Assembly: GCA_950097015.1 (NCBI GenBank)
Contig: CATNEN010000037.1
Coordinates: forward strand, 4,183,501-4,247,500
DNA: 64,000 nt
Source of the DNA: Macrostomum hystrix
Lineage: Eukaryota; Platyhelminthes; Macrostomidae
Reading direction: 5' to 3'
The notes under the pieces: model-generated
The model's input: the letters and a program-made list of their open reading frames with translations, nothing else
What the model was told of the DNA's origin: nothing
Databases searched by the model: none
Program-made: the position numbers and the translations under genes
Shown: positions 44,526 to 56,789 of the stretch, piece by piece
How positions within the stretch are numbered: position 1 is the first letter of the stretch
Layout: each line of letters begins with the position of its first letter

Positions 44526-44968
44526 CCCCACCCGGTGCAGCGATATTATTTGATATTTGTCTATGTCGAAAGAGTGTCATGGGCTTCCAAAAAACTCAGA
44601 AAATAAGTTCAGATGATGTCCTTGTTGCTTTATAGCGTACAAATGCAAACCGGACTAAAAACTGACCACTCAGTTTTTGCTTTGCTCAAAGACTTCTATT
44701 TTTGGTTTCTTAGAAAAGCTCTTTCGATGGTTTTTAAAGAAGTGCAGTATTTGTCTTTTTTAGTCTTTTAATAAATAATAAATGCTGTTCTGACATTGCA
44801 AAATTAAATAAAATAGGATCACTTCTACTGGTTGTGGTGGTTTGAGAGGGCATGGCTATGTGATGTGGCTTCAGTGATAGAGAGAGAGGAAGAAATGAAG
44901 CTAAAAATGGAAAAATCTGGGACCAGTCGCGAGTTTGAGTACCATTGCCAGAGTCTAAAACTGTGGCC

Positions 44969-47900
44969 TCAGTTGGCACTCAGCCGATTTGGCAGTACCA
45001 GTTTCGTTTGAAAACTGGAGAAGTCTGCCATCAGCATTCGAGAAATCTCCTCCAGGATGCCATGAAAGTGCACCAGAGATGGAGCAGTCAGTTGGGGCAC
45101 ATTGTACCGCATGAAGCACAGTCGGCGACACAATTCGCGCAGTTGGCAGTTCAGCATCTGCGACGTGCGAAGCAGCTTCGGTGACACTTCCTGCAGTAGC
45201 TTCTCGTGGCTGCGACCTGTGCCTCTATTCCAGGAAATTCAGAATAAATATGGCCTAAATTCTGAATAAATTCAGAATAAACAGCGCTCGTTATGAACCT
45301 GTTAGACAGTGAGCCCACCTGTTAGACAGTGAGCCCACCTGTTAGACAGTGAGCCTACCTGTTAGACAGTGAGCCTACCTGTTAGACAGTGAGCCTACCT
45401 GTTAGACAGTGAGCCTACCTGTTAGACAGTGAGCCCACCTGTTAGACAGTGAGCCCACCTGTAAGACAGTGAGCCTACCTGTTAGACAGTGAGCCTACCT
45501 GTTAGACAGTGAGCCCACCTGTTAGACAGTGAGCCCACCTGTTAGACAGTGAGCCCACCTGTTAGACAGTGAGCCCACCTGTTAGACAGTGAGCCCACCT
45601 GTTAGACAGTGAGCCCACCTGTTAGACAGTGAGCCCACCTGTTAGACAGTGAGCCCACCTGTTAGACAGTGAGCCCACCTGTTAGACAGTGGGCCCACCT
45701 GTTAGACAGTGAGCCCACCTGTTAGACAGTGAACCTACCTGTTAAACCGTGAGCGCAATTTTTCGGACCGTGAGTGCATATGTAAGAAAGGGACCAATGT
45801 GTTAGGCACTATATTATGTGTAGTGCAGCATACTCAAGCAGTGCTCACAGATTGGGGCACAGCATCATCTCCTTTGATTTTCTTTGTTCTCCTTCTGCTT
45901 TTGCCGCCTGTTTCTGGCCGGCCTCTTTCCTGACCTGGCGTTTCGGAACGTGTCTGCTTTCAGTGCGGCGTACGGACTCTCCCTTTGACAGTCGCCGCTG
46001 CCCTTCTTGGCGGCTTGACGGCCTTGAAGCTGCGTCGCCTGCTCTGCTGTGGCGGTGGAGGACTGTTTCGTTAGGTTCGCAGCGTCCGCGCCCTGTAAAT
46101 TCGTCTTCGATGTCTGCGGTTGAGCCAGACAATGGCTCGACGAGATGCCTTCTTGGCGACGAGCGACCGTCTTGTAGTTGTTCTCGCACAATTTCAGTTG
46201 CCGACTAAATGAGAGTTTCGAATAGAAGTAAACAATTCTTGCTTCTATTTACTACCTATAGAACGATTTTATCTACGGTTCCTGCAACGATTCTAGCTAC
46301 GATTCCTGCAACGATTCTAGCTACGATTCCTGCAATGATTCTAGCTACGACTCCTGCAACGATTCTAGCTACGATTCCTGCAACGATTCTAGCTACGATT
46401 CCTGCAACGATTCTAGCTACGATTCCTGCAACGATTCTAGCTGCGAATCCTGCAACGATTCTAGCTACGATTCCTGAAACGATTCTAGCTACGATTCCTG
46501 AAACGATTCTAGCTACGATACCTGCAATGATTCTAGCTACGATTCCTGCAACGATTCTAGCTACGATTCCTGCAATGATTCTAGCTGCGATTCCTGCAAC
46601 GATTCTAGCTGCGATTCCTGTAACGATTCTAGCTGCGATTCCTGCAACGATTCTAGCTACGATTCCTGCAACGATTCTAGCTACGATTCCTGCAACGATT
46701 CTAGCTACGATTCCTGCAACGATTCTAGCTACGATTCCTGCAACGATTCTAGCTACGATTCCTGCAACGATTCTAGCTACGATTCCTGCAACGGTTCTAG
46801 CTACGATTCCTGCAACGATTCTAGCTACGATTCCTGCAACGATTCTAGCTACGATTCCTGCAACGATTCTAGCTACGATTCCTGCAACGATTCTAGCTAC
46901 GATTCCTGCAACGATTCTAGCTACGATTCCTGCAACGATTCTAGCTACGATTCCTGCAACGATTCTAGCTACGATTCCTGCAAAAGAGCCAACGATTCTA
47001 GTTACGAGTTTTCGTAAATTCATGTGACACAATTTTTTGCTGGCGCATAATTTAAAGTTATTAAGTTAAACGAACCAAACTACTAGCGTACGTATATATA
47101 GCGCATGCACTGGCCACAGAGAAAGGTGGTGTATAAAATTACCTGCAGCTTTCCGACACGTTATTCACAGTTAATGCACCAAAAACAATGCTGCTTCGGG
47201 TGCTGCTGCGGCTGCTGATGGTCCCGTCAACCTCCTTGATCTTCTTCTTTAATCGCCTTCTGTGCATTTGCGAGACAGCAAATAAATTTTTAACCTAAAT
47301 AAGTGTTTCAACCTATGACCCAAATAAGTGTTTCAACCTATGACCCAAATGTTTCAACCTATGACCCAAATAAGTGTTTCAAACTATGACCCAAATGAAT
47401 GCTTCAAACTATGACCCAAATGAATGCTTCAACCTATGACCCAAATGAATGTTTCAACCTATGACCCAAATGAATGCTTCAAACTATGACCCAAATGAAT
47501 GTTTCAACCTATGACCCAAATGAATGTTTCAACCTATGACCCAAATAAATGTTTCAACCTATGACCCAAATGAATGTTTCAACCTATGACCCAAATAAAT
47601 GTTTCAACCTATGACCCAAATGTTTCAACCTATGACACAAATGAATGCTTCAAACTATGACCCAAATAAATGTTTCAACCTATGACCCAAATGTTTCAAC
47701 CTATGACACAAATGAATGCTTCAAACTATGACCCAAATAAATGTTTCAACCTATGACCCAAATAAGTGTTTCAACCTATGACCCAAATTAATGTTTTAAT
47801 CTATGACCCAAATTAATGCTTCAAACTATGACCCAAATAAATGTTTCAACCTGTGACCCAAATTAATGCTTCAAACTATGACCCAAATGAATGTTTCAAC

Positions 47901-48308
47901 CTATGACCCAAATGAATGTTTCAACCTATGACCCAAATTAATGCTTCAAACTATGACCCAAATGAATGTTTCAACCTATGACCCAAATGAATGCTTCAAA
48001 CTATGACCCAAATTAATGCTTCAAACTATGACCCAAATGAAATGTTTCAACCTATGACCCAAATGAATGCTTCAAACTATGACCCAAATGAATGCTTCAA
48101 ACTATGACCCAAATGAATGTTTCAAACTATGACCCAAATAAATGTTTCAAGTATTGTAGAGAATAACGGCAAAATGCACTCACATGCTTATCGGCGGGCT
48201 AGATGTACTTTTAGTAGTAGTTGTGATATTGGAAGTATTTAATTTGCTGCTGCCGCTGCTGATACTGCTTTTGCTCCAATCAGAGCTATTTGAACTAAGC
48301 AAAGCCAT
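44969..48308 (-). CDS. Unrecognised four-exon gene
   Basis: I assembled this from short exons with matching phases: 48184-48308 (ATG, Ser/Thr-rich MALLSSNSSDW), 47143-47259 (basic RRLKKKIKEV then SSRSSTRSSIVFG), 45935-46204 (LCENNYKTVARRQEG to ALKADTFRNA) and 44969-45224 (GTGRSHEKLLQEVSPKLLRT to the stop). The total is 768 bases, 255 aa. The last exon looks helical. If the donor at 45934 is not used, exon 3 reads on to a stop at 45865 and ends in KENKENQRR, which contains a doubled KEN box of the kind that recruits the APC/C ubiquitin ligase. I do not recognise the family. Each of the three introns is filled by a different minisatellite. Third positions in exon 3 are GC-rich in the chosen frame and less so in the alternative open frame. 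Confidence 0.55.
45296..45740. repeat. 20-bp minisatellite, about 22 copies
   Basis: The unit is GTTAGACAGTGAGCCCACCT, with CCTACCT variants grouped at the left. It lies in intron 3 of the unrecognised four-exon gene. Confidence 0.97.
46262..46985. repeat. 24-bp minisatellite, about 30 copies
   Basis: Units contain GATTCCTGCAACGATTCTAG. It lies in intron 2 of the four-exon gene. A single near-perfect unit is found in inverted orientation at 42457-42481. Confidence 0.97.
47305..48150. repeat. 25-bp minisatellite, about 34 copies
   Basis: Units contain TTTCAACCTATGACCCAAAT. Variants are CTTCAAACTATG and lengths shortened by eight bases near 47340 and 47620. It lies in intron 1 of the four-exon gene. 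Confidence 0.95.
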
Positions 48309-48704
48309 TTGTCTCACATGGTCGCGTCCGCAAACTTTCGATTGCATCATATTGTACTAGTGTTGAGCTCACCGCTCAGCGCAATCAAACATTCATACCT
48401 AAAAGTTAAAAAACTATATATTTTACTCACTTAACTTAACACGTTTATTAAAGCTATTCGAAACTATTGAAGCCGATTTGAAATAACACAAGTATACTTA
48501 TTAATTCAATGAATTGTCTATGGCATCAAATTATAACGTATCCAAAATAAAAATGGAAGAATGTACAAACACATATAGTAGGTCTCTTTTAAGATATGTA
48601 AAAATGATCTAAGGCTAACTTTAATGCTAAGCAAAAAGTTAAAAGGACTTAATTAAGTTGATGAAAAGATAGCAGAACACAAATATCAATGTACCTGCAT
48701 TGTC
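48309..48704. other. AT-rich 5' flank of the four-exon gene
   Basis: No coding feature or repeat was recognised. Confidence 0.45.
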
Positions 48705-49828
48705 ATTCACCCACACTGTCTTAAGTCATTCACCCATACTAACTTCAGTCATTCACCCAACCTGTCTTAAGTCATTCACCCATACTATCTTCAGTCATTC
48801 ACGCACACTGTCTTAAGTCATTCACCCATACTAACTTCAGTCATTCACCCAACCTGTCTTAAGTCATTCACCCATACTATCTTCAGTCATTCACGCACAC
48901 TGTCTGCAGTCATTCACCCACTCTTTCTCCAGTCATTCACCCACACTGTCTGCAGTCATTCACCCACACTGTCTTCATTCATTCACCCATACTGTCTTCA
49001 GTCATTCACCCATTCTGTCTGCAGTGATTCACCCACACTGTCTGCAGTCATTCACCCACTCTTTCTCCAGTCATTCACCCACACTGTCTCCAGTCATTCA
49101 CCCACACCATCTGCAGTCATTCACCTACTCTTTCTCCAGTCATTCACCCACACTGTCTGCAGTCATTCACCCACACTGTCTGTAGTCATTCACGTACACT
49201 GTTTTCAGTCATTCACCCACTCTGTCTGCAGTCATTCACCCACTCTGTCTGCAGTCATTCACCCACACTGTCTTCAGTCATTCACCCACACTGTCTTCAG
49301 TCATTCACCCACTCTTTCTCCAGTCATTCACCCACACTGTCTGCAGTCATTCACCCACACTGTCTGTAGTCATTCACGTACACTGTTTTCAGTCATTCAC
49401 CCACTCTGTCTGCAGTCATTCACCCACTCTGTCTGCAGTCATTCACCCACACTGTCTTCAGTCATTCACCCACACTGTCTTCAGTCATTCACCCACTCTT
49501 TCTCCAGTCATTCACCCACACTGTCTGCAGTCATTCACCCACACTGTCTTCATTCATTCACCCATACTGTCTTCAGTCATTCACCCACTCTGTCTGCAGT
49601 GATTCACCCACACTGTCTGCAGTCATTCACCCACACTGTCTGCAGTCATTCACGTACACTGTTTTCAGTCATTCACCCACTCTGTCCGCAGTCATTCACC
49701 CACACTGTCTGCAGTCATTCACCCACACTGTCTTCAGTCATTCACCCACACTGTCTTCAGTCATTCACCCACACTGTCCGCAGTCATTCACCCACACTGT
49801 CTTCAGTCATTCACCCACACTGTCTTAA
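48705..49828. repeat. 23-bp minisatellite, about 48 copies
   Basis: The unit is TCATTCACCCACACTGTCTG plus CAG, with TTCAG, TCCAG and TTAAG variants. A block near 49115-49290 is repeated near 49320-49480, which shows higher-order duplication. Confidence 0.97.
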
Positions 49829-50713
49829 TATTTAATTTACAAATATTTAATCACTCGCGGTCCTCTGAAGTCTGAAAATGTTTGCAAAATGATAAAGAAC
49901 GAAATTCACTTGATAGAACGATAGCAGAACACGAATTTGAATGTACCTACTTCCAATCAGCTAGTAGTATATTACGACAAAAACGAAGCACAAAATATAT
50001 TTACAAATAACAAATATATATGATGTTGCATTGAGACAGCTGCTATACATTGTGAGAGAGGAGCTGAACGAGCCAAAACAAATTCAATATTGCAAACGGT
50101 AGGGACATGATATTAATTTAACACTCGCATTCGATAAACATGACGGAATAGCGCACATAGAATCAGAAACGAATTAAGCTGAATGCTAACAAATCGAATG
50201 CTTTGAAAATGACATTACAGCTTTGCAACTAATTTGTTTAAACGCATAAATCTATAAGAGCCTAAAAAGAAGAGCTGGAGTGCCACCGAACTGAGGCCAC
50301 TTTGTCCCAGATGTGCACCAATTTATTTCAAATTTGTAAATCATTGCTCTATGAGTGAGCGGAATGACAGGATGTATTGCCAGCTAATTAAGTTGAATTG
50401 TTTATCAAAATAACGATTTGGACTTAGCGGACAGGTAAGTTTAGGATTAAGCGCCACGATCGTTTAATATAATCCCATTAGAATCGTTTTAATTGCTAAA
50501 ATTTGCCGCAATAAAATTGAAAGTTGTAAACTTGCTGCCAGCGCATTGCGGTGGGGCTCTGTTCCCGAGTGAAGCCTTTTACCTAACTTTAATAGCCTCG
50601 CTCGTGACTGACAATCAGACACTTGAAAGGGCAATGAAATCAGATATTTGAGTACAATGAACTCATCAACTATATATAAGATTGCAATCTATATGTAAAG
50701 CATGCTGGGAGGT
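49829..50713. other. AT-rich 3' flank of the Snail gene
   Basis: No other gene was recognised. Confidence 0.5.
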
Positions 50714-51736
50714 TCAGGGCGACGAAGCAGTGCAGCAGCCGGCGGCTCGGTGCTTTGCCAGCAGTCCCATGCGGCTGAAGGTCTTGCCGCAGGCCTGGCA
50801 GCGGTACTTCTTCACCTCCGAGTGCGTCTGCATGTGGGCGCGCAGGTTAGACCGGTCGGCGAAGGCCCGCTGGCACACCTGGCACTGGAATGGCTTCTCG
50901 CCAGTGTGCGTCCTCAGGTGGCCGTTCAGCAGCCACATCCGGCTGAAGGCCTTGCCGCAGACGCGGCACTGGCAGGGCAGGGTGTGGGTGCGGATGTGCA
51001 TCTTCAGCGCGCTGAGGCTGCAGTACTCCTTGTGACAGCGGGTGCAGTTGAATCTGCGGGCTTCTCCACCGCAGCCACCGGACTCCAGGTGCTTCAACAG
51101 GCCGGAGGGTGTGGTGTAGACTCGGCCGCAGCGGTCGCACGACAGGCCGCCGGACGATGCCGACGCCTGGCCCGACCTCTTCGCTGTGGCCGACTGATCA
51201 GCTGGCTGAGCCTGCGACAATGGCGGTGTCGCTGGCGGGGACGTCGAGGAGGGCAGTCGATCGGCGGCGGACGCATCGTTGGAGGCGACAGAGGAGCCGA
51301 GCGGCGTCGAACGGCAGGATGACGGCGGCTGCGCCGGGATCGGCGGCAGCGGCAGACGCAGCGGCGGCAGCGTTGGAGTCGTTGAAGCGCTGATGATGCC
51401 GGTGGGAAGGCAAGTCGCGCTGGGCCAGCACATTGGATGCGACAGCGAAGGCAGCGACGGGCAAGTAGACACTGTGGCGCCGTTGACGCGATGCGACCTG
51501 GCCAGCTCCTGGGCCTTCGCCATGGCGCGCATCTGGAAGTCAGCGAACAGGCCCGGATAAGCACAGATGTTCTCCAGCGTCGGCTTCATCTCCTCTCTGC
51601 GCAAGAGCAGCGGCGGAGGCAGCGAGAACGGCAGCTGCCGATGCTGATGAAGCAGCTGGGGATGAAACGGAAGGAAACCTGCGGCTGCCGCTGCGGCAAA
51701 GACGGCAGTGATTGGCTGCTGCTGCTGCTGCTGCAT
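50714..51736 (-). CDS. Snail-family C2H2 zinc-finger transcription factor
   Basis: One exon encodes 340 aa. The N-terminal half is polyQ, polyA and Pro/Ser-rich. Five zinc fingers follow, starting at about residues 200, 231, 257, 285 and 313; the last ends in Cys (GCC), as in Snail. Diagnostic stretches are [35 protein letters not shown] and [11 protein letters not shown], which fit Snail/Slug and not Scratch. Snail proteins bind E-box DNA and repress epithelial genes such as cadherins. The N-terminal SNAG repressor motif of most Snail proteins is absent from this exon. An AG acceptor-like site (GAGTACAG) lies two bases before the ATG, so an upstream exon could carry it. The start is the first ATG in frame. 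Confidence 0.93.
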   Translation of the reverse strand: MQQQQQQPITAVFAAAAAAGFLPFHPQLLHQHRQLPFSLPPPLLLRREEMKPTLENICAYPGLFADFQMRAMAKAQELARSHRVNGATVSTCPSLPSLSHPMCWPSATCLPTGIISASTTPTLPPLRLPLPPIPAQPPSSCRSTPLGSSVASNDASAADRLPSSTSPPATPPLSQAQPADQSATAKRSGQASASSGGLSCDRCGRVYTTPSGLLKHLESGGCGGEARRFNCTRCHKEYCSLSALKMHIRTHTLPCQCRVCGKAFSRMWLLNGHLRTHTGEKPFQCQVCQRAFADRSNLRAHMQTHSEVKKYRCQACGKTFSRMGLLAKHRAAGCCTASSP

Positions 51737-53859
51737 TGCTGTACTCGGCGATCTGTGTTTTATAAATTGAATTGAGTTTATTTTATTAAATTATTCAGCA
51801 AAGTTTGGGCACAGGAGCTTATATTCCAGCTCAAGCTGAGCTGCATGTGGATGCCAGGCTACCATAAGCTCAATTCGTATTAGTCGTGGACCCTGAGACT
51901 AAAAGAAGGCTTTAAACTGTTGCGAATCGCGTCAATTTGGCTGCAGGTAGTTGGATTCGGGAAGGCAACGTGTTGAATTTTATTTCTACCTGCCTGATCT
52001 ATAAAATCCAATGCTAATAATGAGCATATGACTCGTGCAGTCGTGCAGAGACTTAAGAGCCAATGAACTTAGTCTTTAAACTGAATCACCTGATGGAATT
52101 TAGCACCCTAAAATCCCCCTAAAGCCTGTTTACAGGATAAGCATAGTCCCTAAATCCAAAGGTGCTAAAACCAGCTCCCACAGGTATTGGAGCTTTGGCT
52201 CCTTTGGTTCCTGAATTATCCCACTGAGAGAGACTTGAACAGGCGGGGATCAGCAATTAATTTGCGTGGGCGCATGCAACTTGGCTTGATTGGCAAAATT
52301 GGCTTTTTATGTTTGAAGATGAAAATGAATGAAAATATTCAGTTTCAATGCTAACCAGCTGTAGATCCTAGCGTACACAAATCCACACTTATTGGTTGCC
52401 AAGTGTCCCAACTATGACTTAGAAAAATTCAATTTCTCTACAAAATGCTAGCGCGTTTAGCAAGAAAAAAATTCGGGATTCAATATCGAAAATTATTTGA
52501 AAAAATCGCGCTAAATTTTTTCTCGCTCGGAGCTGCAGTGCGAGAAAAAAAACTGCTAAAACAATAGAATCTCACACGAGCTATAGCGCCTATTGTTTTA
52601 TAAAAGTGAAAGTTTTTTGTGCTATGGACTGGTGGCTTCGTGATCCAATAACTGATCCAGGAGCTTCTGAGTTCTTGTTTTTTTGTAATTCGATAAAAAA
52701 ATTCTTCAATGCCACATGCCAAATATTCGGGTGGCAACACCGCCTATTGTTTTGAGCTTCGTTCACTCTGGGAGAATTTCAAATTTCATTAGATATCCTC
52801 TTATTCTAGTGAAAAAATGAAATGCAATAAATGAAAATGTTGATAATTAAATAAAACTTACAAGACTTTAGTTTCGTTGGCTGAACTTACAGAACTGGTC
52901 TTCCTTTGTTTCTTTAGTTAATGCAACAATTGCAATCAGAAACTTTTGTCTGGCTGAAAGATACTCAAAATTTGAATTGAGCCTCTGTGAAGAACTTCGC
53001 ATTATAAACTCGGTCTGGGCCAGAAATCCTGAGCGGTCGCCCATTCCCCCAAGTCAGGCCGCTGCCAACCAATGGCGTCTAAGGAGAGCGTCTAAGCTAT
53101 CTCGCCATTGGTCCGGCTGTTTGCTGAATGCCCGGGGCCGGGGCTGGAGGGACAAACAGTCCCCTCACACTATCGGCGCCTCCCTGTCTCCCCGGCCTGG
53201 GAGATGGGGGAGAATATTCCCACGGGCAATGGTCCATCTGATTAACAGTGTCAGGTGGCAACTTCCTTAAGCTGTTGTTCCTATTTCTAAATACTATTAT
53301 CAGGCCTCTGCTATCAGCCCTCTAAACAGCAGCTGCCAGCCCAGTGTCCCGCGGCGCGCGCCGGCGATGTTTTTAAAACACTGCGAGGCAAAACAAGGGC
53401 TCCATGATGCGTAGGCAGACTGTGCCATAGATATCCGCCTTGACAATACCGCATTGGGCAACGCTCTGCTTAACTTACCTTGCTGATGCTGCTGCTGATG
53501 AGCTGTCAGGCCTGTTGGTTGCCATGCGGCTGTGCTGCGACGGTGGGCGGACGGCTAATTTTTGTTCTGCTTTCATTTTTTTTACTTCAAGGGCGACTGG
53601 ACGAGTTTGACAGGAGCCCGGCAGCTGGCACGGGCTGTTAGCCCCGCTGCGACCATTGGGTCATTACATAGTTGTGCTTTACCGACTTTCTGGCCATCTC
53701 GCCAGCAACACTTGGCACAACTGCCTTCCCGTTTCTCGCCGTTTCTTTGGTCTTAGCCGATCTTCTGCACAATCACCTGTTTTTACTCGTTTTCCTGCAT
53801 TGCTTCGTTTTCTACGCCGTTAACTTTCATTCCCCTTTTTCACTCACTGTCACACACTC
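51737..53859. other. Upstream region of Snail, mostly gene-free
   Basis: AT-rich apart from a GC-rich island at about 53020-53240. No coding exon was recognised on either strand, including no SNAG-type exon. Confidence 0.5.
53065..53115. promoter_or_regulatory. Inverted pair of CCAAT boxes in a GC-rich island
   Basis: ACCAATGGCG is followed 25 bases later by its exact complement CGCCATTGGT. Both carry the CCAAT core on opposite strands. The surrounding 200 bases are the only GC-rich non-repeat DNA in the gap. A promoter role is inference. Confidence 0.3.
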
Positions 53860-55310
53860 AATCGCTCTCACTCACTCTCACTCACTCTCACATGCACACT
53901 CTCACTCACTCTCACATGCACACTCTCACTCACTCTCACTCACTCTCACATGCACACTCTCACTCACTCTCACATGCACACTCTCACTCACTCTCACATG
54001 CACACTCTCACGCACTCTCACCCACTCTCACTCACTATCACTCACTCTCACATGCACACTCTCACTCACTCTCACCCACTCTCACTCGCTCTCACATGCA
54101 CACTCTCACTCACTCTCACCCACTCTCACTCACTCTCACTCACTCTCACTCACTCTCACTCACTCTCACTTACTCTCACTCACTCTCACTCACTCTCACT
54201 CACTCTCACTTACTCTCACTCACTCTCACATGCACACTCTCACTCACTCTCACTCACTCTCACTCACTCTCACTCACTCTCAATCACTCTCACTTACTCT
54301 CACTCACTCTCACATGCACACTCTCACTCACTCTCACTCACTCTCACTCACTCTCACTCACTCTCAATCACTCTCAATCACTCTCACTCACTCTCACTCA
54401 CTCTCAATCACTCTCACTCACTCTCACATGCACACTCTCACTCACTCTCACTCACTCTCACTCACTCTCACTTACTCTCACTCACTCTCAATCACCCTCA
54501 CTCACCCTCACTCACTCTCACATGCACACTCTCACTCACTCTCACTCACTCTCACTCACTCTCACTTACTCTCACTCACTCTCAATCACTCTCACTCACT
54601 CTCACTCACTCTCACTCACTCTCACATGCACACTCTCACTCACTCTCACTTACTCTCACTCACTCTCACTCACTCTCACTCACTCTCAATCACCCTCACT
54701 CACTCTCACATGCACACTCTCACTCACTCTCAATCACCCTCACTCACTCTCACATGCACACTCTCACTCACTCTCACTCACTCTCACTCACTCTCACTTA
54801 CTCTCACTCACTCTCAATCACTCTCACTCACTCTCACTCACTCTCACTCACTCTCACATGCACACTCTCACTCACTCTCACTTACTCTCACTCACTCTCA
54901 CTCACTCTCACTCACTCTCAATCACCCTCACTCACTCTCACTCACTCTCACTCACTCTCACTCACTCTCACTCACTCTCACTCACTCTCACTTACTCTCA
55001 CTCACTCTCAATCACTCTCACCCACTCTCACTCACTCTCAATCACCCTCACTCACTCTCACTCACTCTCACTCACTCTCACTCACTCTCACTCACTCTCA
55101 CTCACTCTCACTCACTCTCACTCACTCTCAATCACCCTCACTCACCCTCACTCACTCTCACTCACTCTCACTCACTCTCACTCACTCTCACTCACTCTCA
55201 CTCACTCTCACTTACTCTCACTCACTCTCAATCACTCTCACTCACTCTCACTCACTCTCACTTACTCTCACTCACTCTCAATCACTCTCACTCACTCTCA
55301 CATGCACACT
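53860..55310. repeat. CTCACT hexamer satellite, about 1.45 kb
   Basis: The hexamer CTCACT dominates, with interspersed ACATGCAC, AATCAC and TTACT variants that recur in larger blocks (for example about 54540-54715 and 54770-54930). Long frames in all three plus frames are artefacts. Confidence 0.97.
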
Positions 55311-56789
55311 TTCACTCTCTATATCATTCACTCACACGCAATGGTTATTCAAAGGTAAAGGTAGGCAGACATAGTAGATGGTGCACAATAAAACTTACAG
55401 CAGTTCGAAGCGGTCGCATTGTGGCCTCAGTGTGACTAGCCGGCCGCTTACCAGGTGGCCTTTGGCTTGTGCCAGTGGCCCGCATCTCATTGCTTTAGCT
55501 GGAATTCAATCGCTTATCGTAAGTGAATAAAATTATCTTGCGTCACTCTATAAGACCCGTCTGTTGAACATCACCAAAGCCGGCTATTGGAAAAAATGAT
55601 GACGCCTAATTAATTGGTCAGTGATTTTTCATTCAAATTTTTGTGCTCAAACGGATAGATTGGCCTTCCGGTTTCTACAATAAGATGTATTAAATTTCAG
55701 GTATACTCGTAGATAGATACTGGTAGATATTTAGGTTAGCTATTATTTATTACACAAGCCCCAGGTGGTTAGCGATGTTCAGCAGACTGTAGGGGGATCA
55801 ATGGGATGGGGAGGACATCACGTGATCAGCAAGGTGGGCAAAGTCGTGCACCTGGACAATACGAGCAAGTGCAGATGCGCACGAAGCTAGGCCGATGCTC
55901 TCCGCAGTCGCTCAAGATAAACTGTTAGAAAGGAATCATAGACAGCGCCAAGGTGGACCTCGATGATGAAGCAGGTTTCTGACCCAGCGCTATCAACTGC
56001 TGGTGCACGCAGCAGTCTTCATAAACTCTGTCTGAGCAATCCATCAAATTGAATCCCCTCAACGGTGGCTGATTGTTGTAAACACTGCCACTTCTGCGAT
56101 TCCCCTTATAGGCAGTGCGACAAGTGCTTCACATGGCTTCATCATATTCCCGAGCCGGCAATAGCCCCCATGCAGACCTGCATCACATCCGCATTATTGG
56201 TTGCTATGCAGATTTGTAAATTGCGATCTTACCTGAAGGACTACACCTTGGCGGGAGCTGGGCAAATATGGATCTTATGCGAGTTTAGATTGGGGCTGTG
56301 ACATAGGGGGGAATGTGAAGTGACTGATGAGCCACCTGAGGGCCGGTGCAGCGGCTAAGCAAGCATTTCAAAGGGCTATTCTTTGAAAGTTAGTTTTGTC
56401 AACTGGGGTTGGGGTTCTGCCTACCGTGGCTTGGAGCCATTGGTGACCGAGAATTTGGTGACAGCTGCATCATACGAATGGTTTGTCAATTTTTGCCATG
56501 CGATGGTGGACAATAGTGGGGCCGACTATCGCAATGTCTGCGTGGAGGAATAAAAACAGCAGTGTTGGATGACACCTTTGCTGCCAATGGGTAACCATGC
56601 AAGGCTGTTCGACTTGGGGTTCAAGATCATTTTGAACTTGAGCTATAATCTGATGCTGTGATGTATAGAAGAACACTTTACTGATGACCTAATCAATGAA
56701 TGCCACTAAAATCACTGAATAAAATTATCCTAGGCTATAAAGAGTTGCATTGGTAGAACTTTGATGCAAGACTTCTATTAGGATTTAAC
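55311..56789. other. Interval with a possible decayed element
   Basis: A short plus-strand frame at 56065-56301 contains CHFCDSPYRQCDKCFTWLHH, with the C..C..C..C..W.H pattern of a PHD finger, a type often found in invertebrate retrotransposons. No other domain was found, so this may be chance or a relic. Confidence 0.3.

Noticed and set aside
45845-46189. Alternative minus-strand frame (MREQLQDGRSS..) across exon 3 of the four-exon gene
   Set aside because: It could splice to the last exon through a GTGAGC donor near 45850, but it does not fit the incoming phase and its third positions are less GC-rich. Kept only as an alternative.
46209-47032. Open frames on both strands of the 24-bp array at 46.3-47.0 kb
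   Set aside because: Repeat artefact inside an intron of the four-exon gene; flanking exons use other frames.
53672-55435. Three overlapping Ser/Leu/Thr/His-rich frames of about 480-590 codons
   Set aside because: They are readings of a CTCACT hexamer repeat in all three frames.
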